Shown piece by piece: positions 24,666 through 34,662 of a DNA stretch of 64,000 bases. The notes under the pieces were generated by a model that was not told the DNA's origin, ran no database searches, and was given only the letters and a program-made list of their open reading frames with translations. Source of the DNA: Sphingomonas ginkgonis (GTDB taxonomy: Bacteria; Pseudomonadota; Alphaproteobacteria; Sphingomonadales; Sphingomonadaceae); contig NZ_RWJF01000001.1 of NCBI RefSeq assembly GCF_003970925.1, forward strand, positions 3,071,455-3,135,454, written 5' to 3'. Within the stretch, counting starts at the first letter, position 1. Each line of letters starts with the position of its first letter. The translations under genes and the position numbers were made by a program.

Positions 24666-26218
24666 TCCTGACGGCGGCCTCGGGCGAGACGCTGTGGGCG
24701 CGGTTCGAGCGCGTCGCCGCCGCCCGTGCCGACCATCCCGCGCTGATCCAGGGCGACACGCGGACCAGCTTCGCCGAGCTCGCCGCCGCGGCGCTCCGCT
24801 ACGGCCGCGCCTTTCGCGACGCCGGGGTCAGGCCGGGCGACCGCTGCCTCTTCTTCAGCACCAACCGGCCCGAGCTCGCCGCGGCGATGCTCGGGGCGTG
24901 GCGGGCGGGCGCGGTGGTCGCGCTGCTCAACGACGAGGCGCCGCTCGCCCACCTCGAGCATGCGATCCGGGTCGTCGCCCCGGCCGCGCTGGTGACCGCG
25001 GACAGCGATGCCGGGCGGGTCGCGGGGCTGTTCGACGGCCCGCTCGTGGCGCTCGGCGGCGGCGGTCTGCCCCCGGCCGACAACCGGCCCGCCGCGATCG
25101 TCGACCCGGCCGAGCCCGCCTCCATCTTCTTCACCTCGGGCTCGACCGGCATGCCAAAGGGCGTGACCCAGTCGCACCGGACCCTGGTCGAGGCCTGTAT
25201 CAGCGTCGGCGGCCATCTCGGGCTCGGCGAGGCGGACCGGATCCTCTGCCCGATCCCCTGGTCGTTCGACTATGGCTACGGGCAGCTGCTCTCCACCCTG
25301 CTGCTCGGGGTCACCCAGCTGCTCCCGACCGAGCGCAATGCGCTGGCGATCTGCGCCGCGCTCGAGGCGCAGCGGCCGACCGTGTTCGCCGGCCTGCCCT
25401 CGATCTTCGCCCTGCTGCTGCGCGGCGTGTCGACGCTGCGGACCACCGACACCGGCTCGGTCCGGCTGGTCACCAATACCGGCGGGCCGATCCCCGACGC
25501 CATCTTCGCCGAGCTCCAGACCGCCTTCCCCGCAAGCGCCTTTTCGCTCAACTACGGGATGACCGAGACCTATCGCAGCGCGGGGCTGCCGCCGGCGCTC
25601 GCCGCCAGCCACCCCCACTCGGTCGGCCTTGCCTACCCGGGGGTCGACCTTCGCATCCTGCGCGAGGACGGCAGCGAGGCCGGGCCGGACGAGGTCGGCG
25701 AGCTGGTCCATCGCGGCACCGGCGTGTTCATGGGCTACTGGGGCGACCCGGAGGCCACCGCGCGCGTGCTCCGGCCCGATCCCTTTGCGCCGGCCGACGG
25801 GCAGACGCCGAAGGTCGTCTTCACCGGCGACCTCGCCGTCCGCGACCGCGAGGGGCTGCTCACCATCCGCGGCCGCCGCGACCGGCTGATCAAGTCGATG
25901 GGAGTGCGGGTTAGCCCCGACGAGATCGAGGCGCTGCTCCACGGCAGCGGGCTCGTCGCCGGCGCGGTCGTCGCCGGGCTGCCGCACGACATCTACGGGC
26001 AGATGGTGGTCGCCGCCGTCGTCGCCCGCCCCGGCATCGACGGGCTCGACCGCCAACTCAAGGCATTCGCCCGGACGGTCATGTCCCGTCACATGCAGCC
26101 GCGCCACTATCTGGTGGTCGAGCAGTTCCCCCTCACCCCCAACGGCAAGCCCGACCATGCGGCCATCCGGCGGCTGCTGGACGAGGCGACCGCCAACCCC
26201 CGTGCAAGGAGCGCCTGA
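24662..26218 (+). CDS. AMP-forming acyl-CoA/acyl-ACP ligase
   Basis: A 518-residue member of the ANL adenylate-forming superfamily. The phosphate-binding motif T-S-G-S-T-G-M-P-K-G is at residues 158-167, the A5-type N-Y-G-M-T-E-T is in the middle, the hinge aspartate region T-G-D-L-A-V-R-D follows, and a C-terminal lysine sits in P-N-G-K-P-D. It should adenylate a carboxylic or amino acid and pass it to CoA or, given the neighbour, to the acyl carrier protein. It overlaps the decarboxylase by four bases and the dehydrogenase by one. Similar ligases occur in exosortase A accessory clusters. Confidence 0.87.
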   Translation: MILTAASGETLWARFERVAAARADHPALIQGDTRTSFAELAAAALRYGRAFRDAGVRPGDRCLFFSTNRPELAAAMLGAWRAGAVVALLNDEAPLAHLEHAIRVVAPAALVTADSDAGRVAGLFDGPLVALGGGGLPPADNRPAAIVDPAEPASIFFTSGSTGMPKGVTQSHRTLVEACISVGGHLGLGEADRILCPIPWSFDYGYGQLLSTLLLGVTQLLPTERNALAICAALEAQRPTVFAGLPSIFALLLRGVSTLRTTDTGSVRLVTNTGGPIPDAIFAELQTAFPASAFSLNYGMTETYRSAGLPPALAASHPHSVGLAYPGVDLRILREDGSEAGPDEVGELVHRGTGVFMGYWGDPEATARVLRPDPFAPADGQTPKVVFTGDLAVRDREGLLTIRGRRDRLIKSMGVRVSPDEIEALLHGSGLVAGAVVAGLPHDIYGQMVVAAVVARPGIDGLDRQLKAFARTVMSRHMQPRHYLVVEQFPLTPNGKPDHAAIRRLLDEATANPRARSA

Positions 26219-27354
26219 TGGACGACGTCGCGGACCCGGTGACCACCTGCGAATCGCTGCTGGCCAGCATCCGCGAGACCGCCCCGACTCTGTCCGACCG
26301 CGAGCTGTCCGACACCATCCTCGCCCGGCTGGCCGAGGCGCGGCTGCTGTGGCCGGCGGCGCCCGTCGCCGGCCAGCCGCTCGCCCCGACGCTGCGCAGC
26401 GCGGCTCGGATGACATACCGCATCGCCGAGCTCTCGGGGTCTGCCGCGCTCAGTTATGCCATGCACCTGTCGCAGGCGCTGACGCTCGAACGCCACGCGA
26501 CCGACACGCCCTATCTCGCCGCCCAGCTCGAGCGGTTCCGCGCCGAGCAGAGCCTGATCGCCAGCGGCACCTCGGAAAAGGGGGTCGGCGGCGACATCTT
26601 CGGGACCCGCTGCACCATCGATCGCGGCGATCCTGACCGCTACACGCTGGTCAAGGAAAGCCCCAACATCTCCTACCTCGCGCAGGCGGCGGCGGCGGTG
26701 CTGGTCGATGCCGAGGAGCGGCGCTCGCAGGTGCTCATCCTCGCCCGGCAGGACGACGTCGAGGCGACCTCGGGCCGCGTCGCCGAGTTCATGGGCATGA
26801 AGGGCATCGACAACCGCCCCTTCGCGCTCCAGCTCCGGTTCCGCCCCGAGGCGATCCTCACCGAGAAATTCCCGGCGATCGCCCGCGCGACCATGACCCC
26901 GGTCATCCACATCCTGTGGGCGGCCCTCTGGAGCGGCTTGGCATCGCACGCGCTGTCGCTCTGCAAGCGGGTGGTCGGCGGCATGTCTGCCGACGAGAAG
27001 GCGATCCGCGCGGTGGTCAGCTTCCAGCTGAGCGCGCTGATCGACCGGCACTACACGCTCAATGCGCTGATCCGCGACGCCATCCGCGACGTGGACGAGC
27101 CGCACGACGCAATGGTCGCGGGGATGAACTGGTCGGCCAACGTCAAGCGGCTGAAGACCGTCGGCTCGGACACCGCCACCGACATCTGCCTCGGTGCGCT
27201 CGAGATCGTCGGCATGCCGGGCTATGCAGAGGCCGGGCCGCTGAGCCTGTCGACGGTGATCCGCGACGTGCTCAGCTCCAAGGTGATGATCTCCAACTAT
27301 CGCCTGATCGACAGCAACGCGGCGACCGAGCGCTACCTCACCCAGGACATCTAG
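26218..27354 (+). CDS. Acyl-CoA dehydrogenase-like flavoprotein
   Basis: A 378-residue protein with the three-part acyl-CoA dehydrogenase layout: N-terminal helical domain (about 1-115), central beta domain (about 120-225) with S-G-T-S-E-K-G-V-G-G and D-N-R-P-F, and C-terminal helical domain ending G-M-P-G-Y. The N-terminal and active-site regions diverge from canonical fatty acyl-CoA dehydrogenases, so I cannot place the catalytic base. As last gene after an acyl carrier protein and adenylating enzyme, it may oxidise a carrier-bound acyl or aminoacyl group, as known for prolyl-carrier dehydrogenases in pyrrole biosynthesis. It overlaps the ligase by one base and the convergent DUF4142 gene by four. 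Confidence 0.8.
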   Translation: MDDVADPVTTCESLLASIRETAPTLSDRELSDTILARLAEARLLWPAAPVAGQPLAPTLRSAARMTYRIAELSGSAALSYAMHLSQALTLERHATDTPYLAAQLERFRAEQSLIASGTSEKGVGGDIFGTRCTIDRGDPDRYTLVKESPNISYLAQAAAAVLVDAEERRSQVLILARQDDVEATSGRVAEFMGMKGIDNRPFALQLRFRPEAILTEKFPAIARATMTPVIHILWAALWSGLASHALSLCKRVVGGMSADEKAIRAVVSFQLSALIDRHYTLNALIRDAIRDVDEPHDAMVAGMNWSANVKRLKTVGSDTATDICLGALEIVGMPGYAEAGPLSLSTVIRDVLSSKVMISNYRLIDSNAATERYLTQDI

Positions 27355-27872
27355 TTGCCCGCCCGGGCGCTCATCTGCTCGGCCATCGCCAGGTGCGACT
27401 GGATGAGCGGGACCGCCGATTGCGCCGCCTGCCGCACCGCCGGGGTGTCGCCGCTCGCCGCATATTGCTGCTGGGCAAGCAGCGCGGAGCGGTGGGCGAA
27501 CGCCTGCTGGCGCCAGTAAGTCTTGTCGAAGTCGGGGCCGCGCGCGCTCTGCAGCGCGGCGAGGAACTGCGACTGCTGGCCGTCGACCTGCATGACCGGC
27601 TGCTTCAGCCCGGAGCTGGTCGCCGCCTGCTGCAGCCGCTGGCTGGTCTGGCCATGGTCGCGCAGCATCTGCTCGGCAAAGGACCGCACCTGCGGGTCGC
27701 GGCTTTCCGCCAGCGCGGAGTAGGACTCCACCATCTCGAACGTGTCGGACGCCGCCGCGGCCTGGACGAAGTCGCGGGTCTTCTGCGAACCCTTCTCGGG
27801 CGCGGCAAGGGCCGCCGAGGCACTCCCGAGCGCCGCCGCGAGCATGGTCGTTCTGGCGATTGCGATGATCAT
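27351..27872 (-). CDS. DUF4142 family exported protein
   Basis: A 173-residue protein with a signal peptide (about residues 1-22, ending A-A-L-A-A) and a four-helix DUF4142 domain. The domain has the typical F-V-x-A-A-A-x-S-D near the start and a W-R-Q-Q-A-F-A-H motif in the third helix. The family is ferritin-like in predicted fold and its function is unknown; periplasmic location is expected. The ATG at 27872 is set by a GGAGG ribosome site on the minus strand. It lies downstream of the SDR gene on the same strand, with only 16 bases between them. Confidence 0.82.
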   Translation of the reverse strand: MIIAIARTTMLAAALGSASAALAAPEKGSQKTRDFVQAAAASDTFEMVESYSALAESRDPQVRSFAEQMLRDHGQTSQRLQQAATSSGLKQPVMQVDGQQSQFLAALQSARGPDFDKTYWRQQAFAHRSALLAQQQYAASGDTPAVRQAAQSAVPLIQSHLAMAEQMSARAGN

Positions 27873-27888
27873 CCTGCTACCTCCAACC

Positions 27889-28881
27889 TTACGGCTGCCC
27901 CTGTCCACCGCCGGCGCCATAGATGTTGCCGGTGGTGTAGCTGCCGTCGTCCTCGGCGAGGCGGACGAAGATGCCCGCCAGCTCGCCCGGCTGCCCAGGC
28001 CGGCCGAGCGGCGAAGTCGCGCCGAAGGTCACGAGCTTGCCCTGGCTGGCCCCGCCCGAGACCTGGAGCGGGGTCCAGATCGGTCCCGGCGCGACCCCGT
28101 TGACGCGAATCCCGCGCGGCGCGAGCTGCTTCGCCAGCGACTTCACATAGTTCATCGTCGCCGCCTTGGTCTGGGCATAGGCGTAGAGGTCCGGGTCGGG
28201 GTTGTAGGCCTGCTCCGAAGTCGTCCCGATGATCGCCGAGCCCGGCTGGAGGTGCGGCACCGCCGCCCGGATGATCCAGAAGGGCGCGTAGATGTTGGTC
28301 TTCATCGTCCGGTCGAACTCGTCGTCGGTGAGATCGAGGATCGAGGGGATCGACTGCTGCCGGGCGGCATTGCAGACCAGGATGTCGAGCCCGCCGAGCC
28401 CGCTCACCGCGCGATCGACTAGCTGCCGGCAGAAGGCGGCAGAGCGGATGTCACCGGGGAACGCCACCGCGTTGCGGCCGGCCTGGCGGATCAGCGCGAC
28501 CACCTCGCGGGCGTCGGGCTCCTCCTCGGGAAGATAGTTGATCGCGACGTCGGCGCCCTCGCGGGCGAAGGCGATCGCGGCGCCGCGGCCCATTCCGCTG
28601 TCGCCACCGGTGATCAGCGCCTTGCGTCCGGACAGCCGGCCCGATCCGACATAGCTCTGCTCGCCATGGTCGGGGCGCGGGTTCATCCGGCTCGCCAGCC
28701 CCGGCCAGGGCTGCGACTGGGAGGGGAAGGGCGGCTTGGGATATTTGTCGCGCGGGTTCTGCTTGCCGCCACGGGCGGTCGGCGCGGCGGCCTGCCCCTG
28801 CGCCACGCCCGGCGCCGCCACTGCTGCCACTGCGCCGATGGTGGCCATCGCCATCGCTTCACGTCGCGTCGTGTCACTCAT
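27889..28881 (-). CDS. SDR-family oxidoreductase with Tat-like leader
   Basis: A 330-residue short-chain dehydrogenase of the YghA type. The NAD(P)-binding motif T-G-G-D-S-G-M-G-R-G is at about residues 91-100, the N-A-A motif is near 172 and the catalytic Y-A-Q-T-K is near 238-242. The first 28 residues carry R-R-E-A-M followed by an Ala-rich stretch, like a twin-arginine signal, then a Pro-rich spacer, so the enzyme may be exported folded with its cofactor. The start at 28881 is chosen because it gives this leader; the open frame upstream has none. Its substrate is unknown. DUF4142 follows. Confidence 0.87.
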   Translation of the reverse strand: MSDTTRREAMAMATIGAVAAVAAPGVAQGQAAAPTARGGKQNPRDKYPKPPFPSQSQPWPGLASRMNPRPDHGEQSYVGSGRLSGRKALITGGDSGMGRGAAIAFAREGADVAINYLPEEEPDAREVVALIRQAGRNAVAFPGDIRSAAFCRQLVDRAVSGLGGLDILVCNAARQQSIPSILDLTDDEFDRTMKTNIYAPFWIIRAAVPHLQPGSAIIGTTSEQAYNPDPDLYAYAQTKAATMNYVKSLAKQLAPRGIRVNGVAPGPIWTPLQVSGGASQGKLVTFGATSPLGRPGQPGELAGIFVRLAEDDGSYTTGNIYGAGGGQGQP

Positions 28882-29126
28882 GTCGGTTTCACCCTTGTAC
28901 TGACCGGAACTCCGGTGTCGGCTCAACCGGCTGCCGCAAGGGAAGTTGCCGCGTCGCGCGGGATAATTTCCAACCCGTCCGCAGCGGCGCGGCGGGGCTC
29001 CTGCCCGATCGAACGGCGGCCATTCGGTCGGGGCGGCGGTCCGTAACGGCTCAAATACGCATGCGCGTCGACCGCGGGCATGCATTCGCCGCTGCCCTTT
29101 TGCCAACTCCCCGCTATGAGGCTCGC

Positions 29127-30584
29127 ATGGCAGACAAGGCTTCGACCCTGATCCTGTTCGGCGCGACCGGCGATCTCGCCGCTCGAATGCTGCTTCCTTC
29201 GCTCTACGGGCTCGACCTCGACAGCCTGCTTCCCGACCGGTTGCGGATCATCGCCACCGCCCGGACCGAGCAGGACGACGCGGCGTTCCGCGAGCATGTG
29301 CTGAAGGCGCTCGGCGACCATGTCCCGGCCGACTATCTCGATCAGGACAAGGCGGCCGCCTTCGCCCAGCGGGTCCATTATGTCCCGCTCGACGCCACCC
29401 ACCCTCAGGGGTTCAAGGCCCTTGCCGACGCGGTCGGGCCGGACGCGGGCGAGATCGCCATCTTCCTTTCGACCGCGCCTTCGCTGTTCAAGCCGACGAT
29501 CGACGGGCTGGCCTCGGTCGGGCTTGCCGGCGACCATGTCCGGCTCGCGCTGGAGAAGCCGCTCGGCACCGACCTCGCCTCCTCGACCGAGATCAACGAC
29601 GCGGTCGCCTCCGCCTTCCCGGAGAGCGCGACCTTCCGGATCGATCATTATCTCGGCAAGGAGACGGTCCAGAACCTGCTCGCGCTGCGCTTCGCCAACG
29701 TCATCTTCGAGCCGCTGTGGAACGCCCGCGCGATCGACCATGTCCAGATCACCGTTGCCGAGACGATCGGGCTGGAAGGGCGCGGCGGCTACTACGACCC
29801 GTCGGGCGCGATCCGCGACATGGTCCAGAACCACATGCTCCAGCTCCTCGCGCTGGTGGCGATGGAGCCGCCGGCGAGCTTCGACGCGACCGCCATCCGC
29901 GACGAGAAGGTGAAGGTCCTCCGCTCGCTCCGTCCGATCACCCGCGACAGCGTCGAGCAGAGCCTGGTGCTGGGCCAGTTCGGCTCGGGCGCGGTGGATG
30001 GCCAGCCGGTCCCCGCCTACGCCGAGGAGCTCGGCAAGCCGTCCGAGACCGAAACCTTCGTCGCGCTGAAGGCGCATCTCGAGAACTGGCGCTGGGCCGG
30101 CGTCCCGTTCTACCTGCGCACGGGCAAGCGGATGCCCGAGCGGCGGACCGAGATCGTCATCCAGTTCAAGGGCGTCCCCCATTCGATGTTCAGCGGCAAG
30201 GGCGCGCAGGCGCGGCCCAACCGGCTGCTCATCTCCATCCAGCCGGAGGAGAATATCGAATTGAAGCTGATGGCCAAGGTCCCCGGGCTCGACCGCCACG
30301 GCATCCGCCTGCGCGAAGTGGACATGGAGATCGGCCAGAAGGACGTGTTCAGCGACGTCCGCCGCCGGATCGCCTACGAGCGGCTGCTGCTCGATCTGAT
30401 CGAGGGCGACCCGACCTTGTTCGTCCGCCGCGACGAGGTGGAAGCCCAGTGGGCGTGGGTCGATGGCGTCCGCCAGGCGTGGAAAGAGGCCGGCATGACC
30501 CCCAAATCCTATACCGCCGGAACCTGGGGCCCCTCGGCGGCGATTGCGTTGGCGGAGCGCAATGGAGTGAGCTGGAATGATTGA
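29127..30584 (+). CDS. zwf: Glucose-6-phosphate 1-dehydrogenase
   Basis: A 485-residue enzyme that oxidises glucose 6-phosphate to 6-phosphogluconolactone with NAD(P)+. It has the N-terminal G-A-T-G-D-L-A Rossmann motif (residues 10-16) and the active-site R-I-D-H-Y-L-G-K-E signature (about 173-181). First gene of the operon zwf-pgl-edd-glk-eda, so its product feeds directly into the Entner-Doudoroff pathway. The ATG at 29127 gives the usual N-terminus; an in-frame ATG at 29061 would add 22 residues without family features. Its 3' end overlaps pgl by eight bases. Confidence 0.97.
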   Translation: MADKASTLILFGATGDLAARMLLPSLYGLDLDSLLPDRLRIIATARTEQDDAAFREHVLKALGDHVPADYLDQDKAAAFAQRVHYVPLDATHPQGFKALADAVGPDAGEIAIFLSTAPSLFKPTIDGLASVGLAGDHVRLALEKPLGTDLASSTEINDAVASAFPESATFRIDHYLGKETVQNLLALRFANVIFEPLWNARAIDHVQITVAETIGLEGRGGYYDPSGAIRDMVQNHMLQLLALVAMEPPASFDATAIRDEKVKVLRSLRPITRDSVEQSLVLGQFGSGAVDGQPVPAYAEELGKPSETETFVALKAHLENWRWAGVPFYLRTGKRMPERRTEIVIQFKGVPHSMFSGKGAQARPNRLLISIQPEENIELKLMAKVPGLDRHGIRLREVDMEIGQKDVFSDVRRRIAYERLLLDLIEGDPTLFVRRDEVEAQWAWVDGVRQAWKEAGMTPKSYTAGTWGPSAAIALAERNGVSWND

Positions 30585-31278
30585 AGCGGAATGGTGGGAG
30601 TATGACAGCCCGGCCGAAATGGCCGAGGCGGTCGCCGGCGACGTCGGGTTCATTATCGAGAGCGCCCTCGATGCGCGCGGCGCGGCGCTGCTCGCGCTGC
30701 CCGGCGGCGGCACGCCGCGGCCGATCTACGCCAAGCTTTCGAAGGCGAAATTCAACTGGAAGAAGATCGTGGTCGTCCCCACCGACGACCGGCTGGTGCC
30801 GATCACCGACGACCTCAGCAACGCCAAGCTGCTCGCCCAGACCTTCCTGCCGCTGGGCGCGCGGGTGGTTCCGATCACCGGCGAGATCCAGGACGCCAAG
30901 CTTGCCGGCAACTCGGCTGACGCCCGGCTGCAGGACCTGCCCTGGCCGCCCGACCTCTGCTGGCTCGGCATGGGCGGTGACGGCCATACCGCCTCGATCT
31001 TCGCCGGGCCGGACCTCAAGGAAGCGCTCGACGCGCCCAAGGCCCGCCGCGCGATCGGGGTCACCCCCGACCCGCTGCCGCCCGAGGCGCCGGTCGCGCG
31101 CGTGACGCTGACCCGCGCCGCCATCCTCTCGGCGCGGACCATCCTCATCACCATCACCGGCCAGGCCAAGCGCGACCTTCTCGAGCAGGCGATCGCCGAC
31201 GGCCAGTCCTCCAGGCTGCCGATCGGCCGCGTGCTGGCCGAGGCCGAGCAGCCGATCGACATTCACTGGTGCCCCTGA
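30577..31278 (+). CDS. pgl: 6-phosphogluconolactonase
   Basis: A 233-residue DevB-type lactonase that opens 6-phosphogluconolactone. Family motifs are L-P-G-G-G-T-P-R near residue 45, T-D-D-R-L-V-P near 68, and [12 protein letters not shown] near 130. The start lies eight bases inside the zwf 3' end, and the stop shares a base with the edd start, so the three are translationally coupled. Cytosolic, second step of the operon's pathway. Confidence 0.95.
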   Translation: MIEAEWWEYDSPAEMAEAVAGDVGFIIESALDARGAALLALPGGGTPRPIYAKLSKAKFNWKKIVVVPTDDRLVPITDDLSNAKLLAQTFLPLGARVVPITGEIQDAKLAGNSADARLQDLPWPPDLCWLGMGGDGHTASIFAGPDLKEALDAPKARRAIGVTPDPLPPEAPVARVTLTRAAILSARTILITITGQAKRDLLEQAIADGQSSRLPIGRVLAEAEQPIDIHWCP

Positions 31279-33089
31279 TGACCCTCGACCCGCGCGTCGC
31301 CTCGATCACCGACCGCATCATCGAGCGGTCCCGTCCGGGCCGGCAGAAATATCTCGCGCTGATGGCCGATGAGGCCGAGCGCGGGATCAGCCGGCCGCGC
31401 CTGTCCTGCGGCAATTTCGCGCACGGCTTCGCCGCCTCGGGCGAGGACAAGGACGCGATCCGCACCATCCGCGGTCCCAACATCGGGATCGTCACCAGCT
31501 ACAACGACATGCTCTCGGCGCATCAGCCTTACGGCCGCTACCCCGAGCAGATGAAGATCTTCGCCCGCGAGGTCGGCGCGACCGCGCAGGTCGCGGGCGG
31601 CGTGCCGGCGATGTGCGACGGGGTGACGCAGGGGCAGCCCGGGATGGACCTGTCGCTGTTCAGCCGCGACACAATCGCGCTGTCGACTGCGGTGGGCTTG
31701 AGCCACGGCATGTTCGAGGCGACCGCGCTGCTCGGCATTTGCGACAAGATCGTGCCGGGCATGCTGATCGGGGCGCTCCGCTTCGGTCACCTGCCGACCC
31801 TGTTCGTGCCCGGCGGACCCATGCCGTCCGGCCTCGCCAACAAGGAAAAGCAGCGGATCCGCCAGCTTTACGCCGAGGGCAAGGCCGGCCGCGACGAGCT
31901 GCTCGCCTCCGAATCGCAGAGCTATCACGCTGCCGGGACGTGCACCTTCTACGGCACCGCCAACTCCAACCAGATGATGATGGAGCTGATGGGGCTGCAC
32001 GTCCCCGGCGCCGCCTTCGTCAACCCGGGCACCCCGCTGCGCCAGGCGCTGACCCGCGCCGCGATCCGCCGCCTCGCCGAGCTGGGCGCCGCGCGAACCC
32101 GCCCGCTCGCCCACTGCGTCGACGAGCGCGCGATTGTCAACGCGATGGTCGGCCTGCTCGCCACCGGCGGCTCGACCAACCATGTCATCCACCTCCCCGC
32201 GATCGCCCGCGCGGCCGGGATCCTGATCGACTGGCACGACTTCGACGAATTGTCGGCGATCGTCCCGCTGATCGCCCGCGTCTACCCCAACGGCTCGGGC
32301 GACGTGAACGACTTCCACTTCGCCGGCGGTATCGGCTACGTCACCAAGGAGTTGCTCGGCGCCGGGCTGATCCACGGCGACATCCTGACCGCCGGGGCAG
32401 ACTCCTTCGACGACTATGCGCGCACCCCGACGCTCGCCGGCGACGAGCTCGCCTGGACCGAGATCGGCGCGAGCAACAACCCCGACATGCTCCGCCCGGT
32501 CGGCGAGGCCTTCCTTCCCGACGGCGGTATGCGGCTCGTCCAGGGCAATCTCGGCCGCGCCACCTTCAAGACCAGCGCGGTCGATCCGGCCCGCTGGACG
32601 GTGGAGGCGCCGGCGCGGGTCTTCGCGACGCAGGAAGCCGTGCTCGCCGCCTTCCAGGCCAAGGAACTCGACCGCGACGTCGTCGTCGTCGTCCGCTTCC
32701 AGGGTCCGCGTGCCAACGGCATGCCCGAGCTTCACAAGCTGACCCCCGCGCTCGGCGTGCTGCAGGACCGCGGGCACCGGGTCGCGCTGGTCACCGACGG
32801 GCGGATGTCGGGCGCCAGCGGCAAGGTTCCTGCCGCGATCCACTGCTCGCCCGAGGCGCTCGGCGGCGGCCCGCTCAGCCGGGTCCAGGACGGCGACCTG
32901 GTCCGGATCTGCGCCGAGCGCGGAACGCTCGACGTGATCGGGGTCGACCTCGCGACCCGCGAGCCCGCGCCGCCCACCCCGCCCCCGGTCGGTACCGGGC
33001 GCGAGCTGTTCGCCATGTTCCGCCATCGCGCCGACGAGGCGGAGCGTGGCGCCTCGGCGATGCTCGCCGCGATGGAGACCGAACTTTGA
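31278..33089 (+). CDS. edd: Phosphogluconate dehydratase
   Basis: A 603-residue enzyme of the IlvD/Edd family that converts 6-phosphogluconate to 2-keto-3-deoxy-6-phosphogluconate. Iron-sulfur-ligand contexts are visible: M-C-D-G-V-T-Q-G near residue 114, G-T-C-T-F-Y-G-T near 221, and S-Y-N-D-M-L near the N-terminus. Length matches Edd rather than the shorter IlvD. The ATG at 31278 shares its first base with the pgl stop; a GTG nine bases upstream is the alternative. It overlaps glk by four bases. Confidence 0.96.
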   Translation: MTLDPRVASITDRIIERSRPGRQKYLALMADEAERGISRPRLSCGNFAHGFAASGEDKDAIRTIRGPNIGIVTSYNDMLSAHQPYGRYPEQMKIFAREVGATAQVAGGVPAMCDGVTQGQPGMDLSLFSRDTIALSTAVGLSHGMFEATALLGICDKIVPGMLIGALRFGHLPTLFVPGGPMPSGLANKEKQRIRQLYAEGKAGRDELLASESQSYHAAGTCTFYGTANSNQMMMELMGLHVPGAAFVNPGTPLRQALTRAAIRRLAELGAARTRPLAHCVDERAIVNAMVGLLATGGSTNHVIHLPAIARAAGILIDWHDFDELSAIVPLIARVYPNGSGDVNDFHFAGGIGYVTKELLGAGLIHGDILTAGADSFDDYARTPTLAGDELAWTEIGASNNPDMLRPVGEAFLPDGGMRLVQGNLGRATFKTSAVDPARWTVEAPARVFATQEAVLAAFQAKELDRDVVVVVRFQGPRANGMPELHKLTPALGVLQDRGHRVALVTDGRMSGASGKVPAAIHCSPEALGGGPLSRVQDGDLVRICAERGTLDVIGVDLATREPAPPTPPPVGTGRELFAMFRHRADEAERGASAMLAAMETEL

Positions 33090-34054
33090 GGACGATTGCG
33101 ACCGCCGACGTCGGGGGCACCCATGCCCGCTACGCGCTGGCCGGGCTCGACGGCGACCGGGTCGTGTCGCTGTCGGAGCCGGTCACGCTCAAGACCAACG
33201 AGCATGCCAGCTTCCAGCTCGCCTGGGAGGAGTTCGGCCGCCGCATCGACCAGCCGCTGCCCAAGGAAATGGCAATCGCCTTCGCCGGGCCGATCGGCGG
33301 CGAGGTGCTCAAGCTTACCAACAATCCGTGGGTGATCCGGCCCGCGCTGATGCAGGAAAAGCTCGGCGTCGACCGCTTCACCATCGTCAACGACTTCGGT
33401 GCGATCGGCCATGCCGTCGCCGCGCTCGACGGCAGCGCCTATCGCCACCTGTGCGGACCCGACCGTCCGCTCCCCGACCATGGCTCGGTCACCATCCTCG
33501 GCCCCGGCACCGGGCTCGGCGTCGCCAGCCTGCTCAAACTTGGGCGCGGCTACGAGGTCATCTCGACCGAGGGCGGGCACATCGACTGGGCGCCACTCGA
33601 CAGCCTCGAGGACCGCATCCTCGGCGAGCTCCGGCGCAGCTTCCGCCGGGTCTCGATCGAGCGGCTGATCTCGGGCCGCGGCCTTATGAACATCTACGAG
33701 GCGCTCGCCACCATCGAGAAGCGCCCAACCGCGATCCACGACGAGAAGGAGCTGTGGGCCGCGGCGATGAACGGCAGCGACAGTCTCGCCGCCGCCGCGC
33801 TCGACCGCTTCTTCCTGACGCTCGGCGCTATCTCCGGCGACCTCGCGCTGGCGCAGGGCGCCTCGGCGGTGGTCATCGCCGGCGGGCTCGGGCTGCGGCT
33901 GGTCGACCATATCGGCCGCTCGGGGTTCCGCGACCGCTTCATCGCCAAGGGCCGGTTCGAGCGGCTGATGGACGACATGCCGGTCAAGCTCATCACTTAT
34001 CCCCAGCCCGGCCTGTTCGGCGCCGCGGCCGCCTTCGCCAAGGAGCATGCATGA
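33086..34054 (+). CDS. glk: Glucokinase, TTG start
   Basis: A 322-residue glucokinase that makes glucose 6-phosphate for the operon's first enzyme. The ATP-binding motif [10 protein letters not shown] is at residues 7-16, the family N-N-P-W and N-D-F-G-A motifs follow, and the sugar-binding E-G-G-H-I-D-W is near 164. The frame has no ATG before the P-loop, so the TTG at 33086 (overlapping the edd stop as TTGA) is the only reasonable start. Placing glk inside the Entner-Doudoroff operon lets the whole route from glucose be co-regulated. It overlaps eda by four bases. Confidence 0.95.
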   Translation: MRTIATADVGGTHARYALAGLDGDRVVSLSEPVTLKTNEHASFQLAWEEFGRRIDQPLPKEMAIAFAGPIGGEVLKLTNNPWVIRPALMQEKLGVDRFTIVNDFGAIGHAVAALDGSAYRHLCGPDRPLPDHGSVTILGPGTGLGVASLLKLGRGYEVISTEGGHIDWAPLDSLEDRILGELRRSFRRVSIERLISGRGLMNIYEALATIEKRPTAIHDEKELWAAAMNGSDSLAAAALDRFFLTLGAISGDLALAQGASAVVIAGGLGLRLVDHIGRSGFRDRFIAKGRFERLMDDMPVKLITYPQPGLFGAAAAFAKEHA

Positions 34055-34656
34055 CCGCCGACGAGCTGATGCGGGTGTCGCCCGTCATCCCGGTGCTGGT
34101 GATCGGCCCCGACGCCGACCCGGTGATGATCGCCGAGGCGCTGGTGGAAGGCGGGATCCGGGTCCTCGAGGTCACGCTCCGAACGCCTCAGGCGCTCGCC
34201 GCAATCAGCACGATGCGGCGGGTCAGCGGCGCGATCGTCGGCGCCGGCACGGTGCTCGATCCCAACCAGCTCCAGGCGTCGCGGGACGAGGGCGCCGAGT
34301 TCATCGTCTCGCCCGGACTGACCGAGCGGCTTGGCCGCGCCGCGATCGACAGCGGGCTGCCGTTCCTGCCGGGAGTCGCCAGCGCGGGCGACATCATGCG
34401 CGGGCTCGACATGGGGCTCGACCGGTTCAAGTTCTTCCCCGCCGAGAGCTCGGGCGGGCGATCGGCGGTCAAGGCGCTCGCCGCGCCCTTCGGTCAGGTG
34501 CGCTTCTGTCCGACGGGCGGGATCCGCCCGGACACGGCGGCCGAGTGGCTGGCGCTCGACGCGGTCAGCTGCATCGGCGGCAGCTGGCTGGTCCAGCCGG
34601 GCGACGACCATGCGACGATCCTCGGCCGGGCCAGGGCCGCCGCCGCGCTCCGCTAA
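34051..34656 (+). CDS. eda: KDPG aldolase (2-keto-3-deoxy-6-phosphogluconate aldolase)
   Basis: A 201-residue class I aldolase that splits KDPG into pyruvate and glyceraldehyde 3-phosphate. Catalytic features are the glutamate in V-L-E-V-T-L-R-T-P (about residue 36) and the Schiff-base lysine in R-F-K-F-F-P-A-E (about 130). G-T-V-L and P-T-G-G-I are other family motifs. Last gene of the operon; ATG 34051 overlaps the glk stop by four bases. Standard length. Confidence 0.96.
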   Translation: MTADELMRVSPVIPVLVIGPDADPVMIAEALVEGGIRVLEVTLRTPQALAAISTMRRVSGAIVGAGTVLDPNQLQASRDEGAEFIVSPGLTERLGRAAIDSGLPFLPGVASAGDIMRGLDMGLDRFKFFPAESSGGRSAVKALAAPFGQVRFCPTGGIRPDTAAEWLALDAVSCIGGSWLVQPGDDHATILGRARAAAALR

Positions 34657-34662
34657 GCGACC

